DNA of 64,000 nt from Membranipora membranacea (lineage: Eukaryota > Bryozoa > Gymnolaemata > Cheilostomatida > Membraniporidae): contig OU612073.1 of the NCBI GenBank assembly GCA_914767715.1, forward strand, positions 4,278,001-4,342,000, in the 5' to 3' direction. Every line of letters starts with the position of its first letter. The stretch's first letter is position 1. The notes beneath the pieces are model-generated. The model saw only the letters and a list, made by a program, of their open reading frames with translations, ran no database searches and was not told the DNA's origin. The translations under genes and the position numbers were made by a program. Positions 1 through 13,900 of the stretch are shown here, piece after piece.

Positions 1-995
1 GCTAGCTTTAAAGCTTAAGGCGATAGGTGTGCATCCTATAACATGTGACTGGATATCAGGCTGGTTGTCCAAACGTACACTCTCTGTGACTGTGAATGGT
101 ACAAAATCCTCACATCACAATGTAACCTCGGGAGTGCCCCAGGGTAGTGTACTTGGACCTCTTCTTTTCCTCATTTTTATCAATGATATGCCGTCCTGCA
201 TTAATAACTCCACCTTAAGACTTTTTGCTGATGACTCTCTGGTATATCATCGAATCAAATCACAAGCGGATGAAATCGACTTACAGTCTGATCTTGATAA
301 CCTTGCAAAATGGGCCGACACCTGGCAGATGTGCTTTAACGTCTCAAAGTGTGAATTTATGAGAGTCGAGAGGCAGGCACAGGCCAGCATCAGCATCACA
401 GACCAATCCTTCCCAAACCTACAACTTAAATGCTACCCAATTATCACACGTCTCTTCTGTAAAATACCTAGGTGTGCACATAGATGCACACCTCTCTTTT
501 GACAAGCACATCAGAGAGATTTGCAAGAAAGCCACAAGAACGCTTCATATGCTTATGCGTAACTTAAAAAAAGCTAAAACTAAGACTAAAACAGTATCAT
601 TTAAAACTATTTGCAGACCAATCTTAGAGTATGCCTCTCATGGTTGGTCTCCTCATTTGGGTTAGCATATAGATGTCATGGAGGCCATAAACAGAAAAGC
701 CATTAGGTGGGCATATCAAAAAAGACGTAGTGACCATATCAGTGCCCATATGACTGAAGTCGGATGGCAAACATTGTTTGAAAGAAGGAAGGGTGCTGAC
801 TTAAAGTTATATTTTAAAATCATCACCGGTACAGCTGCAGTTAATGAGGAAATGGTCACTGTGTCACATTCCCATCATCACACAAGGATAGGCGCCATCA
901 AAGGCACTATCAACACTGATGTCAAACGCTATTCTTTCAAACAGCGTGTTTATAAGTATATGAATCCAACTTTAAATAGGCTGAATAGTACATAG
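1..995 (+). pseudogene. Decayed non-LTR retrotransposon reverse transcriptase, 3' part
   Basis: This is the C-terminal half of a LINE-type reverse transcriptase, cut on the left by the window edge. The reading frame from about 29 carries the RT signature GVPQGSVLGPLLF (near 130-170), the catalytic LFADDS box (near 220-238) and a following KCEFM motif. After a frameshift near 440-475, the next frame carries the typical YLGVHID-like stretch, followed by the RT thumb and tail region. An in-frame TAG at 663-665 interrupts it, and the same frame then runs on to a stop at 995. The frameshift plus the internal stop mean it is dead. No endonuclease domain is visible, as it would lie outside the window. 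There is no long poly(A) tail; a T-run follows at about 1044-1058. The type resembles CR1/Jockey-like or related LINEs, but the clade was not determined. Confidence 0.9.
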
Positions 996-1946
996 CAAAA
1001 TGGCAATAAAATGCGACCAATGACAGTGTAGTCTCTTTCTTTCTTTTTTTTTTTTTTTCTGCTTGGTCGAACTGGTCTGGAGGTGAAATGAAACCTACAA
1101 ATATATCTTGCCCCGAAATAGCATCTAGGATTCACTGAATCTACTTTGACTTCACTGTACCAGACAGACCTCTCTTTTACACTTGGTTTATACAAGTGTG
1201 CCCCTTAGATTATGTACCCACTCTGAGGTGATGCTCAGTAGTAACATAAACAGCCCCCCTTTTTCTTTTTTACTCATAATAACAATTCAATGCTGTTAAA
1301 ACATGAAACCCCCATTAAAAATGATAACAACTAAATAATGGACTTTCTGATCATTACTGACATATTTCCAATTAACTGTGCTACAGTCAATCAAGTAAAC
1401 ACTAAATATCGCCAATTAACGGAGCCCAAGCTCAGACGGCGATCAAACCATCGGATGAATCGGATGTATCGTACAGGATGGACAATAATAAATCACAATA
1501 TATAATATAGGTTAAAAGTAGGTAGGTACTAACTAGGTAGTGAGGTGAAATGTGGTGTGAAAAGGGAGTGGGATACATTTATATATACTATATAATATAT
1601 GCATCCCTAGCTAAGGCAAATACAGAAGATTTTTTACCATATTGTGTGTATTTGATCTAGTGAGACCTGAGGAGTAGGATATGAAGAAGGTAATTCAATA
1701 TTGGGCACCGGGTAGGTATCCGATATGCGAGTAATTCATTGCGCTTTGATTTTATCTGCCTGGGTCCAATTATGTGATAATTCGGGCCTTGTACGGTATG
1801 TCTTATTGATGAAGGTAGTTCAATGGTAGGCTAGTAATACCATTTTCACTAGCCATATTTTATTATGACTAGACCTATAAATAATGACATATTGTTACAA
1901 TTATTAAGTCTATAAGTTCTACATAATTAACTCTCTTTCTTTTCAG
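996..1946. other. Gap between retroelement remnant and first recognised DEPDC7-like exon
   Basis: No conserved coding segment was seen here. It holds a T-run (about 1044-1058) and AT-rich sequence. The DEPDC7-like gene needs at least one more 5' exon ending after the first base of a codon, because the exon at 1947 begins with the last two bases of a codon. That exon and the promoter may lie here, but several short ATG-bearing candidates were tried and none could be preferred. Confidence 0.5.
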
Positions 1947-4900
1947 CCTCTAAGTTCAGAGCGACAGTATTGTGGCACAATTTAGTTGAGTACATACATA
2001 GAAACGTAAAACAAAAGAGGCGTCGGCTCATCTTAAAAGGGGTTGGACCCACAGATTGTTTCTCGGGAAGTGATGTATGTGATACAGCCCTCCTCTATCT
2101 TCTTATGGACAATGATAACTTCAAAACCACGGATCTCACCCGGGATAAAGCACGCAAGGTGAGAGAAATGCTCGTAAAGTGTTGTACTTCTCGTAGGCCT
2201 ATGATGAGTAGACCCGGCCGCTCAGTCGGGTCAGGTTTCATTTCTCATTCCTGTGATTAATGACTTAAATAATGAAGTCTATCTTCTTCTAGTCACCAAT
2301 ATATGATTATATTTTCACCCTTACTTCTGCAAGCAATGCTGTAAAAGATTTTGAGATGTGATGGGATGAGCGTGAGGTATCATTTACATAAAATTTTAGA
2401 TAGAAGTCGTCACAGGGAATAGCATTAGCTCTTCCCATAAAGAGAGTGAACATTTTTTAAATAGTGTGAAATGAATCCTTTGTTCATATATAATACATCC
2501 AATCATCAAACAATGGACCCTATGCCAGCTCAGCAAGTCTTTGTCTACAATTGTGATTGTTTGTTTTGGTGGTTTAGCTCAACATGTTTGCTAAATATTA
2601 TAACATTATATACCCAAATCTCTTTTATGCGCTGTAATAAGACCCTTTACAAGACTAGCACACACACACACACACACACACACACGCAACATGCAGTCAT
2701 GGCTTCATTGTAACCAAAGCCTTTTTGGTCTGGACAACTGATCATCCAGCTCTGAACACATAACTGGAAATCTTCAGATTTCAGGACAAAAAGTTTATTA
2801 TTTAATCTGATGTCCTATGTTTTTGTTAAAAATAGAGAATTATCTCATTAGCCCATATGAGGTAACATGATGCTCATACTGATTACCAGTAAATGTTTAT
2901 GTCAGGTGGTCTTTTGTACCTAGTTGTGATATGGTTGGTAATGCAGGTTGAAACTACCATGTGTCATCCTATATATGCATGACTTGCTCATTGATGTGAT
3001 ACTTTTAACTTGGGTTACATATATACAACTACCTGTGTTCAACATTGACAATGGGACCATTTCTGAAACATGTGGTAGCCTCGAAGTGTGTCGGGTTTAT
3101 CCCAAACTCCCTGTGGTAACAGAACATTCAATATTAGGATAAGGCTTGTGTGCCCTTACATGAATGAGAAGATAAACCCAAATCGCTAATTACACCCTCC
3201 TACTCCGGGGGCCGTCGGACGGGGGGGGGCAAAGTCTGGGGGGCTCAGACTACCCTGCTTCACCTTTCACATAACATAACTCCTTACATATACATTTTTG
3301 AAGTGGACTGACAGCACTCCTGTCAAAAACTGCTGGGTCCAGATGATTTCCTGCTCATTTAGGACTAATAAAATTGTTTACTGCTATGTCTTATTATATT
3401 TGCTATCTTATGGGCGTGGAGAATCTGTAAATATAAGTTACAGGAGCTTATGTAGCTGGCCTAAGTAATTATTTGCATTGGAATGCATTTAATTATTGTG
3501 AGCAGAAAAATAGAAATGTAACTGAATACATGCATAGACAATACACACGGCATGTTGCGCATGTATGGTTGGAGGCTTGAGTGTTTTGTAGGAAGATAGA
3601 ATAGCGTTACATTTGGATCAGTGCCAAGCTTGTGATAGCTTTGATAGCTTTATCACATAAGCATACTTATAACCCTTCCATGTGATTGTGAAATGAAGCA
3701 GAAATGAGTTGGTTTTTCTTGGTATTTGGCCAAAGATAAAGTGAAAACATCTCATCAGTATTAGGTGCCTGGTAATGTCCTGCAGAGCACCCTCTTGCAG
3801 AACGCCTATCTGTTAACACTTATAGTATCTTATTGTAGCTTTGTCAGCTTCTATTAGAGCATCAGATATTTGAGCCTCTCTCTGGCAGCACATCTGGAGT
3901 AGAGAGGAAGTTTGAAGATAACAGCAGTAGATATTATAAGTTTACCTCCACATTACAGCAGGCGCTGCAGGTATGTCAAGTTTAATTATATATTAGATAT
4001 TGTGTGCAGCAGCTCTGTTAGATATGACTTGTTATGGGTAGATACATGAATATGGTTAAATATGATGTTTATGTATAATGAAAAATCACCTGATACCTGA
4101 TATAAGTTACAGAACACAATCATCGGTTCATCATTGACTGTTATGTATCTATCTTTAGTGTAAATCACACATTCCAGAGAAGGACTATATACCCAACAGA
4201 TAAGCCAATGTCTTTGATAATGTGACCGCTTAGTTGTGATGTAATGCAATTATGATTTTTAACAACCCTCTCTAACACTCTTTACAGTATGATGTCTAGT
4301 TGGTCACGTGATCAGACTCTTCAAGCACTTTTTAAGAGCCAGCTGATGGGTTGACATTATCTCCTCGAGTTTGCAGATAGCACCAGTGACTAGTATGGCC
4401 CTTGCCAATTTACGTTATTACTCAAATAGCCAGTACCAATATGCTTATCAAAAATATTACTGAATCTATACCAGTACTTGGCTCATCTGGCCAATGCTAC
4501 CCTAGTGTTCTCTTATCAATCAGTATGTCCAAAGAGGCATAAGTCTGACTCCAACACACTGAGCTGCAAAGTCTAAATACATCATGTTACGCAGAAAGTT
4601 GCTTAGTTGTACACACAGGATCATCTGCGTGATAACTTTCTGGCCTCCCAAATAACACATAAACCCAAAATTATAAAATTTAAAAAGTTTTGTTGATTTG
4701 TGACACACTAGTTGATCCTGGATTCTCAGAAACCTCAATCAAGATAAGCCCAAAGATAACATAATTTCATACTGTCAGTTGATGATGGACTGGGGTTACT
4801 CACTTGAACTCTTAGATCTTATCACATGTTTGAATTGTTATAGATTATAGAGTCTGTATTTGTCAGGATTTTGAGGGCAAACTATTATCAGATAGTGTGC

Positions 4901-7900
4901 TATGATTGTGTTAGGGAGATCTAGCTGTGTGTCTGCAGTAGATAGCGTTCAGTGTTTTTTTTGACAATCTTTTCACAGAGTAGTACCAGTGCTAGCAATG
5001 TGGTCAGTCAGAAAATCAAAGAAGAAAAGCCGACCAGGTGTAACTCAGCTCCGGAGTTTGTACCTCGTCCAGATGAGAAAATGCGTATCAGGTATTAAGT
5101 AAATCTTACTCTACACACTCATCTGTCTGTTTATCAGCTGTGCATCAGTGACTATCACACCCGTTTTATTTTGTATTTGCGAGATGGGACAAGTGCTGAC
5201 TTTCTTCATTAATAATTTGTACTTGATTTCTTTTCATTGTCTATATATATATATATATGTCTGCTCTGCATCTATAAATACAGTAATATCTTAACTAAAA
5301 TGAATTTATCTTGAGATGACAAGCAATCGGAGGTTCAGAGAACTCTCTGCTTTGAACCTCCCACCCTTTCTTCTTTGGGCTACTTTATTGATTTTGTTTA
5401 AACTGAGAGTTGTGCTTCCATCAAATAAATGATAATCAATGATGGCACAACTCTAAATATACGCAATATTAAGGGAGATTGGGCACACTTCTGCTCTCTC
5501 TAACTTCCGATGTCATTTAGATTTATATTAATATGAAATTCCCATCAAAAAACTATATCGAATCAAAATTTTTATTGGTGACGTAGCATAAATCTTAATT
5601 TAATCAATGCCTCTTAACCGCAAATTAATCATCACTCAATGATAGGCATGGTGACTGAAATCATCTCATTTACAGGAAGGACACTCAGGCCGAGCTGTTA
5701 GAAGGTGTACTGAGTAACCCAGCCACAGATATAGTACATAATGAATTAGACTGTAGCGGGAACGTTATACAAGAGTTACTGGGCCTCACTCAAGCTTCAG
5801 ATACGGCAGCTAGTTCTACAGGCTGTAGACAACCACTTCAAGATGTGCAAAACAAGCAGCAAAGGTATGATTGGGAGAACCAAATCTTTAGATTAAATTA
5901 GATGTAAAAGTTTGAAGTTCGAAATGACAAGTGAAGACAAAGTAACTGATTTGGGCAAATATAATTTCTATTTTGGAACAAGGCGTAGTGGCACGGGTAA
6001 TCAACTCGACTCTCAACTTTATATACTCACATATGGCCTCTTACGATACGCATAAGAGATGTTTTGGTAGGCAGGACATGTCACTAACGTCTGTTTATGA
6101 GGAGATAAAATAGAGAGATTACACACGTCATATTGTCCCCTGTTAGAACAGTGTTCTCAGTAGGTCTCATATTTATACATGAGTCAGAGAGTTGACATTT
6201 TCTAATGAGGGTCTCAGTTGGGCTTCTGTTGGTTTTGTTTTGAGTCTTGTTTTGCATATAACGGTGTGACCCAAATAAATAGTTCCAAGCTTTTTACAAG
6301 TTGACCTGTGACAAAAATGAGGCTAAATTAATCCGTTACAATGTACATGACTATGGTACTTACAGTTAAACAAGCTTATGAGTCAAACTAGTATAAATAG
6401 TTCTTATGCGGATATAGCGGGATAAACAAACTAGTTATTTAATGAACATGCTTTATCTATGTTGCAATCACATATATAAATCTACAGTGTAGATAAGAAT
6501 TCTTTATATCTACGATTGCAACACATCATCACAATATCGAGATTCACAAGACCCGTATTTCATAGACTTTGTTAGTATGAATGTCCTCCTCTGTCTGTTG
6601 AGGCCGGGAGAATGCTTTGGTAAGGGGATTTTGCTATGAAAAAATTCAAAAGGTATGACTCGATTTCAGATTTTTGCCCTTTCAACATTATGATCTGCTT
6701 GACTGTGTATAATGTGATTATTGTAGATAACACATCCAAACCACAGTGTTCAAGTTGTAGGCCTACCCTACCGTTCACATGTTTCACATACCCCTTTCTG
6801 ATAATATTTATTCTACTTTTCAAGAGGAGAGGCTTCGCAGTGTAATAGATTCTATGTTAAATCTTGATGATACACATATGATATTTACTTTAGCCGTAGC
6901 AGCAGCAGTAGGTCGACCACCGATCAGCTGAAGAGATTATATAATGAGAGGATATTATCTAGAGGAAGGAGAAGCTCACTGGACTGTGAGTCTGTGTTCT
7001 TAACAGGAAATCTACCCAGAACCATATCAACAGGCACAGGTAAGTCAGTATATCATCAGCTGACATAGACCCATAGATATGACCTCACAATTACTTCATT
7101 TCTCTGAGCTAACATCAACCTAGGGCAGGTTTGGGCATTTTGATGCATTAAAACACTGATTACACTGCGCTCAGTGCTTTAATTTGAGATGTGTCTTCAG
7201 CCTGAATGGCTGAGCGGGAAGATCCCCAGTTCAAATTCTCAAACAGTTTACTAGGTCAGGTTGTAAGGTGACAACCAAGGGCGAACCAGATCGAGCTGAA
7301 AATGCCCATGGAAACATTGTTAATATCAACCCTATGTGAGGAGGCGTTTACTTGTTGTGTCCGGCCAGTCTATGGTCCGGCCTGTTTATACATGATTACT
7401 GAGGCAGGGACTGTTTATTAATTAATTATTTGCATTAGGTTTCTACTACAGGCAGAATTTCTTGGTGACAAGGCCTCGAGGCATTTCAGCCTATAAGACT
7501 GGCTCTGAGCAAGTTCAAGCCCAACATGCCTGGACTATATCATTCCCACACCTTCATTAATTATATCAATAGGAGGGTAGGTGTATGTCCAACAATGGAT
7601 AACGGGAATCGTTACATGGCCATCAAAATGAAGGGCTATCTTTACACTCTTGGGTGTGAATGAAGTAAAATGTGCAACAATAACATACTTCTCTAGTATC
7701 AAAGAATAACCTGCATACAGCTAGTATACTAGCATACACAATTATCATATCAGCGGTAAGCATTCCTTGCAGCTCAATCCTGTTCAAGCCATTATGGGGA
7801 AACCTGTTGCTCCCTTTTATTTCTTGTAATCAATAGGCCTAATGGAGGAAAGGATTCTGATTTAACAATTATTGAGTGACATGTAGTTGGTATGAAGGAT

Positions 7901-10900
7901 TAGAACGATCTCTTGGCAAGCAACCCTGCGTCACAAATCAGTGCTTCTTGGTAGGCGGCCGGTTTTTATTTCAAGAACGAAGAATTCTCAAAATACCATG
8001 CTAGCCAAAGGGAACATTTAGTGGAAAAGAACAGTAGAATAGGAAGGAATATGTCACTTTCACAGAACCAGAGCTTTTAAATATTTGAGATTATATACTA
8101 GATACTGGCAAGTAGTGCAACTATAAGGCAAAACTGTTGAGTGGGAAAATTTTGAATAGAGATTGTTTATCTACGATTCAATTTGTCTGGAAATTTATTA
8201 GTCATTATATAATATTATGGTACCATTTTGATGAAATTGCAATTTTGAGCCAAATTACAAAATAATATAAAAAGCCCATGACACACTATTATATTTGGCA
8301 ACAACAGGAAATCTACCCAGAACCATATCAACAGGCACAGGTAAGTCAGTATACTGGCTTCTCTATATCGGAGTGAAAAGTAGATTGAGTGTGATTTATT
8401 ATGCTTGCATTTGTTACCTCTCCCAAGAGTGAAAAGTAAAAAGAGCTACAGCTAGTTTAGTCTAGGTCTGTTTACACCTGTTTAATAGATGAAGGCGCTG
8501 GTAATGCAGATCAAATTTGAGCATAATATGTTAACCCTGAACACTACCAGAACATGACCAACATGTCTATCCAATAATGGCCACAATTGAATCACATGTC
8601 AACATGCTTAGAAATGATAAATGTCTGATCTTGTCCTGTTGCCAAAATTTTGACATGAAACAGGGTGAAAATTGCTTCTTCCCAGTGCTCATTAGACTTC
8701 AGGGTGATAAGATAATGGTTGGGGGGTATGCTTCTGGTATTAAAGTCTTCATGCAGTGAATCGTGAGAAATGAGTATTCTTAGTTTTATCAGGAAAAAGC
8801 TAAAGACACACAAGAATTCCACACCAAACCATTAAAAGTAAGATGTTGAAAATAAATGTGTCAGGCTGACAACTCATTGGCTCAAACACCCCAACTCAGG
8901 AATACTTGCTATCTCCTCAATGACTGATTACATACACATTTATAAATTGGCTCTCCCATTTCAAAAACACAAGCACGATTACTGCATTCATTATTCTGTT
9001 GAATTGATTTCTCTATGTTCAGTGGCTTTTGCTGCAAATTCAAAGAAAAGTCTGCGGAAGGTAGAAAACATCTCTCCCCTTTTTTATAAGGACATTGCTG
9101 TTCCTTTTGAGGGCAATATAACTCCTCGGTTAGTCAGGGTTAATTTTTACATGGGTACATTGGACATGTTTATTTACAAGCCAAAAGATGGAAAAACCCC
9201 AGTGTCACCTGCATGATTTTACAAAATCGAGTCATATAAAAAACAGTAATATCACAAAGAGGGATACGATGTAGGAACTATGATATATGACGGTAACTGT
9301 AAATTGCTGAACGGACTGAACAGCTGAACAGAATTTCTCAGACTAAAATTATTATTTGTTATCATTCCTCTGCCTGACTATCACTTCTCAAACACATTCC
9401 AAATGATTCGATGAGTCACTAAGTTCCTGTTGGCACCTAATATAACCAATTTAGGGCAAGCAAATGAAGCAATCAATGTGCCAATTATGACAAAATCTGA
9501 TGGTGTTCTGGAAATTGGATACCAGAAACATTATCCAGCTCAACCTTCCATCTAGCCAGTCTTAACAAGCTTTGTTTATAGGGGGGGGGGGGGGCTACTT
9601 TCCATCCATTCACTAGTCGTGTAATGCCGAAAAATTTGCTGTGAATAAAATTGAAAGAAACCAAGGTGAATGCAAACTTAAAATTTAATGAGAAGAATAT
9701 AAAGAATTGTCCATCCTTATGCAAAATTAGCCAATCATGTAAAGAATCAAACAAATAGTAGTCTATAGATATATGAGATTGAATAGTTGTAAATCAGGCC
9801 CATGAACCCTGAGAAGGCATTTTAAAGAAGTAACTAATATGTGGGCAATGCCGAAAATATGTCGGCATTGCCCGCATATTTAGCAAAAATATGTGGGCAC
9901 AGACATGGAGTTGTTATTATTAGCCGATTTGTCGGACGTTTACACGTCCGACAAATCGGCTAAATGAACTCGATAAATGCAGAATGCAAATGTCCTCAAA
10001 ATATCTCAATTTGTCCAATGAACATAAGCAGTAGATGTAAAATAGAATCAGTTGCCCCCATCTAACATTGATAGACATTATTGGTTGGAACCATAGACTA
10101 TATATACTATGGTTGGAACGATTATTAAAGACTACCCGAAGACCAGCGCATGTTATAGTCCGGCAGTTTCTTACGATGAAGATGAGAGATTTGCTTGGTG
10201 AAAAATTTTAATGCTCTTCTGGGCATCAACTAGCACAGGAAGTTACGGACATAGCATTTTGTGATTTGTTGAATCTGCTTACAATGGTTTTTGCATTGCA
10301 CTTCCTGTGCCAAGTGACATCATGCCGGGAATGAGAGTTACCTTCAGCAAAAATAAACCTTTTGTTACCACATGGGAGAGAAATAGGACTAACTAGTTTT
10401 CATAATTTCACCCGGATTATTTGAGTTGCTACACTCTCGCCACTTATCAATTAGGCCCGACCTGTTGTTAAACATGCTGCTCAACAACTGAAATAGTTCA
10501 ATAACAGTGAGAGGATTGTTCAATACAAAGGTTCGATGGCCAGTTTTTCTGCGTGAGATTGTGGTAAATATAGCTCATATCAGAGCTGAATCATTCTCAT
10601 ACAATGTCTAACATTTGTACAGGTACATTTGGGCGTTACCAGAGGAAGAGATCAGCAGTTCATCTGTTTAGTTCAGCAGACACAGTCCAGGCTGACGGAT
10701 CACAGACAGACTCGGAATTAGACTACGCTGACAATGTGCTGCCTCAGCTCAGGTCTAGAGATGACTCACAGCTCTGTCATATCGCTGATAGTAGGAGGGT
10801 GAGACAGCGCCGAGCGTCAGCGGACCAGGACGACTCGGCAGGTAACGTGACTTATATTTTATTGTCGGAGAAAGATCCTGCGTGGTATGGTGTATTGTCT

Positions 10901-13900
10901 GTATGTATTGTAAGGTTATATGGTCATCAGTACACGATTAGCTACCTTATATTGCGTCATTTATTTCTGGAAAAACATTGTTTACATGCAGCAGCAGGGC
11001 CAACTCTCACTTCCACTAAACATAAAGGATCTCGGAAGCTAAGCCGTATTTGAAGCATCGATAATAACTAAACCTTATCTATAGTCCTGCATGTAGTTTT
11101 CTGTGGTTTGTAGGATATACACGTCGATCTCTGAGACAGACTAGTAGAGTGAGACAGACAAGTAAACCTGTATCAGGGAGAAGATCTTATACTGATGATA
11201 CTAACTACTTATCTAGTCAATATAATAATAATACAGCTTCTACCTCTCACCAGCCTCACAGGTCAGTGTCATGTACAGTAGACTAACAGTAAATGTCTGA
11301 ACTGTGGCATAGGGCTGTATCTATGGGTTATGGGTGCCCGGCACACTGATCATGTGATATACTTTTGTACTATATATATGTCTGGTCAATAGACAGTAGA
11401 GAGTGAATAAAGCTCAAGTACCATCAGAAGGAATTTGGAGCGACAACCCAATGTCAAGTTAAAAATCAGAGATCCACGTGTTAATAGTGTAGTCTGAATG
11501 TCAGTGTTGGTGCTTGGGCCAAGTGCAGTGTGGGGCTTTGTAACATGACCATGTTTTTCCAACAAATTCTTTGGGTTTGAGGGGGCAGGGTTTAAAAAGT
11601 CGAAGCTCACTCCACTGACCCAATATAACCAAAAATGTGTCAGTCATATGATGACATGCACCTTACGAGATTACAGCGGGATGATTGGAGCTAATAACTA
11701 CCAAGCACCTTTTAAGTGGAATTTTTACTGCGGTTTGTCATGCCCTTTCTCCACAATGATGTTAGATTGTCAGACAATATCCTACCCTTCTTGACTCTCT
11801 GTCAACTAAATGATCCTGTTATCACATATAATCGGTATGAGTGGAATATCTCAGCGACCACATGCCTTCAGTAGTAGATGACGATCACTGTGTAGACTCT
11901 TAGGACATATCTGACTAAGTGACTTGAGAGTTGATAGGTGTTTCATGATAAATCATCTGTCATCCGTTACAAAGTTTAAGCGGAAAAGTACTTTCTTAAT
12001 TCCTAATGCTGTTTGTTTTTTTTTGCCATGTTGTACATGTATTCTATCAGACTCACACTAGGAGCTCCTTAGTCACACCCATATCCCCCATGTTATATCT
12101 GTAGAGTGAGTGAGGGATTAAGGAGACACTCCTCTGTCAGTGATATCATACCATCTCCTAGTACTGCTGATAAATCAGTAGAGAAACTGGCCAAACTAAC
12201 AGGAGAAGTTATCTTCTCTCCCTCTGGTAAGTCAGAAAGTAAGAATGGGTGTAATCCTCATCTCCTCATCTGCAAACGGGAATAGTTTTGAGATTTGTCT
12301 GAAATTTATTTGGCCATTTATTAGTCTCCAAAGCGAAAGAGATATGTGGAAACAACTCACCTAATCCTACATAATCAGTCTAAAGATTTTGAATTGTCAT
12401 TGAAAACATTTATCCACATTACAGCTATAGGTGAGATGAGACAGGAGATAGCCCTAGCACAGCTCTCACAGATTATAGATTTACCTATACTAGAGGGATT
12501 AGTATACACAGGTAACCAGAGTAAAGACGACTCAGGCTATGATAATACTGTATTCTTCAATGCAGACCAACAGCAGTCGATAGGGTAAGTAAAGAAATGG
12601 GTTGTCTAGTTTGGAAAGTGCAGTTAAATGTTGTAAAGGAACAATGAATCAATACAGACAAGTTTCAATTGGATCGCTCCACCTGTTACAGAGTAAGATA
12701 TGACAATATAGCGTAGGTATTATTACTGATTATTACTGATCCGATTGAGTTCATCTAGAATGCTAATAACTTCTACTGGTGCTACAATTCTTCGGCTGAT
12801 GAGTAATTTATTACATTTTGATATTTGGTCTTGACATTCTTCAATGCTGTAATTAATGTTATCTGCCAAAAAAATTTTTATTCCCCTTTCCTGAGTGTGC
12901 TTACTGAGCTTGAAGTCTCATGTCATGTCTCAGATAGCAGCACTTTTTGCACTTTTATATTTTATTATGATGCTACAACTGAGCATTTCTCCAGTTTCGT
13001 CATTGTTCTCTTATCAGGCTGAACAGCAGTGATGGTTGGACTCGTGTGGCTATTGAAGTGTTTGATTTTATGAAAAATGGACACAAGACGACATTTGACT
13101 ACAGTGTCGGTGTCAATGCCGGTGAATATAAACTAGCTTTATATAAGTAAGTTAACACTCATCTTCTACCAATCCTATGTATGTTGGGTTAGTACTACAC
13201 AAGATCAGATCACGGCCCGGCAGGCTGACCGGCAGTGACTACACTATGTACTAACATTTTAGTACATGCCATGAAAAGTGTGTTAGATTTAATGCTTCTT
13301 TATCAACCAAAAATTTTGTGAGATATCGTATCATGTAACATAATGTACTATTCTAGAACCCAAAAGAACATTTACTGACTCTTAGGCACGTTACTCCTAT
13401 CACTGCGACCTTTGTATCTCTGACACTCTTATGGCATTTTTCATTCACTTGAACCATTTATGTCATTCCAACGTTAATGAGGAAATGGAATGGATTCATG
13501 GCAAGGGTAAATATTACAATATATTTATGTAGATTTTTTAGTATCATCAGGTTACATAAACTGTTGAGTTTCTTCATATATATTTTGTAGGTCTATATTG
13601 AAGAGTTACAGAGCTCGTACAGAGCCTCTGTTCCCCTCCTCTCATGAACAGATACACCTATCTGTGCTTAGCCTTATTATGTCAGGTACAGAACAGAAAG
13701 CTGTACTCGTAACTAGACTAGCCTCTATACTACTACCCTGTTATCTTATGGCTGAAGTATCCACACTACTAGAGTTCTTACATGTAGTTAGTCTACAATC
13801 TGAGCCTAAACTTAAGGCTGGCCAGGTATGTGTGATACCCTTACACTAGTTACACTTACTACTAGTTACAGCTCTCTCTCACAGAGTAAGGATAAGGATA

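Larger units (their letters stand above)
7040..10622 (+). other. Intron 5 of the DEPDC7-like gene (3.6 kb)
   Basis: This is the largest intron of the gene. It holds the second 51-bp repeat (8303), a G14 run (9581-9594), two strong hairpins (9837-9963) and a weaker inverted repeat with GCACAGGAAGT-type arms near 10230 and 10300. Open frames at 8577-8759 and 8920-9216 match nothing I recognise. Confidence 0.75.

Noticed and set aside
7207..7238. tRNA-like A box (TGGCTGAGCGGG) and B-box-like AGTTCAAATTC suggesting a SINE
   Set aside because: The boxes start only about 21 bases apart, too close for a tRNA-type promoter, and no cloverleaf can be drawn.
8577..9216. Two open frames (60 and 98 codons) in intron 5 of the DEPDC7-like gene
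   Set aside because: Interrupted by stops, no recognised similarity; could be remnants of a mobile element but this cannot be supported.
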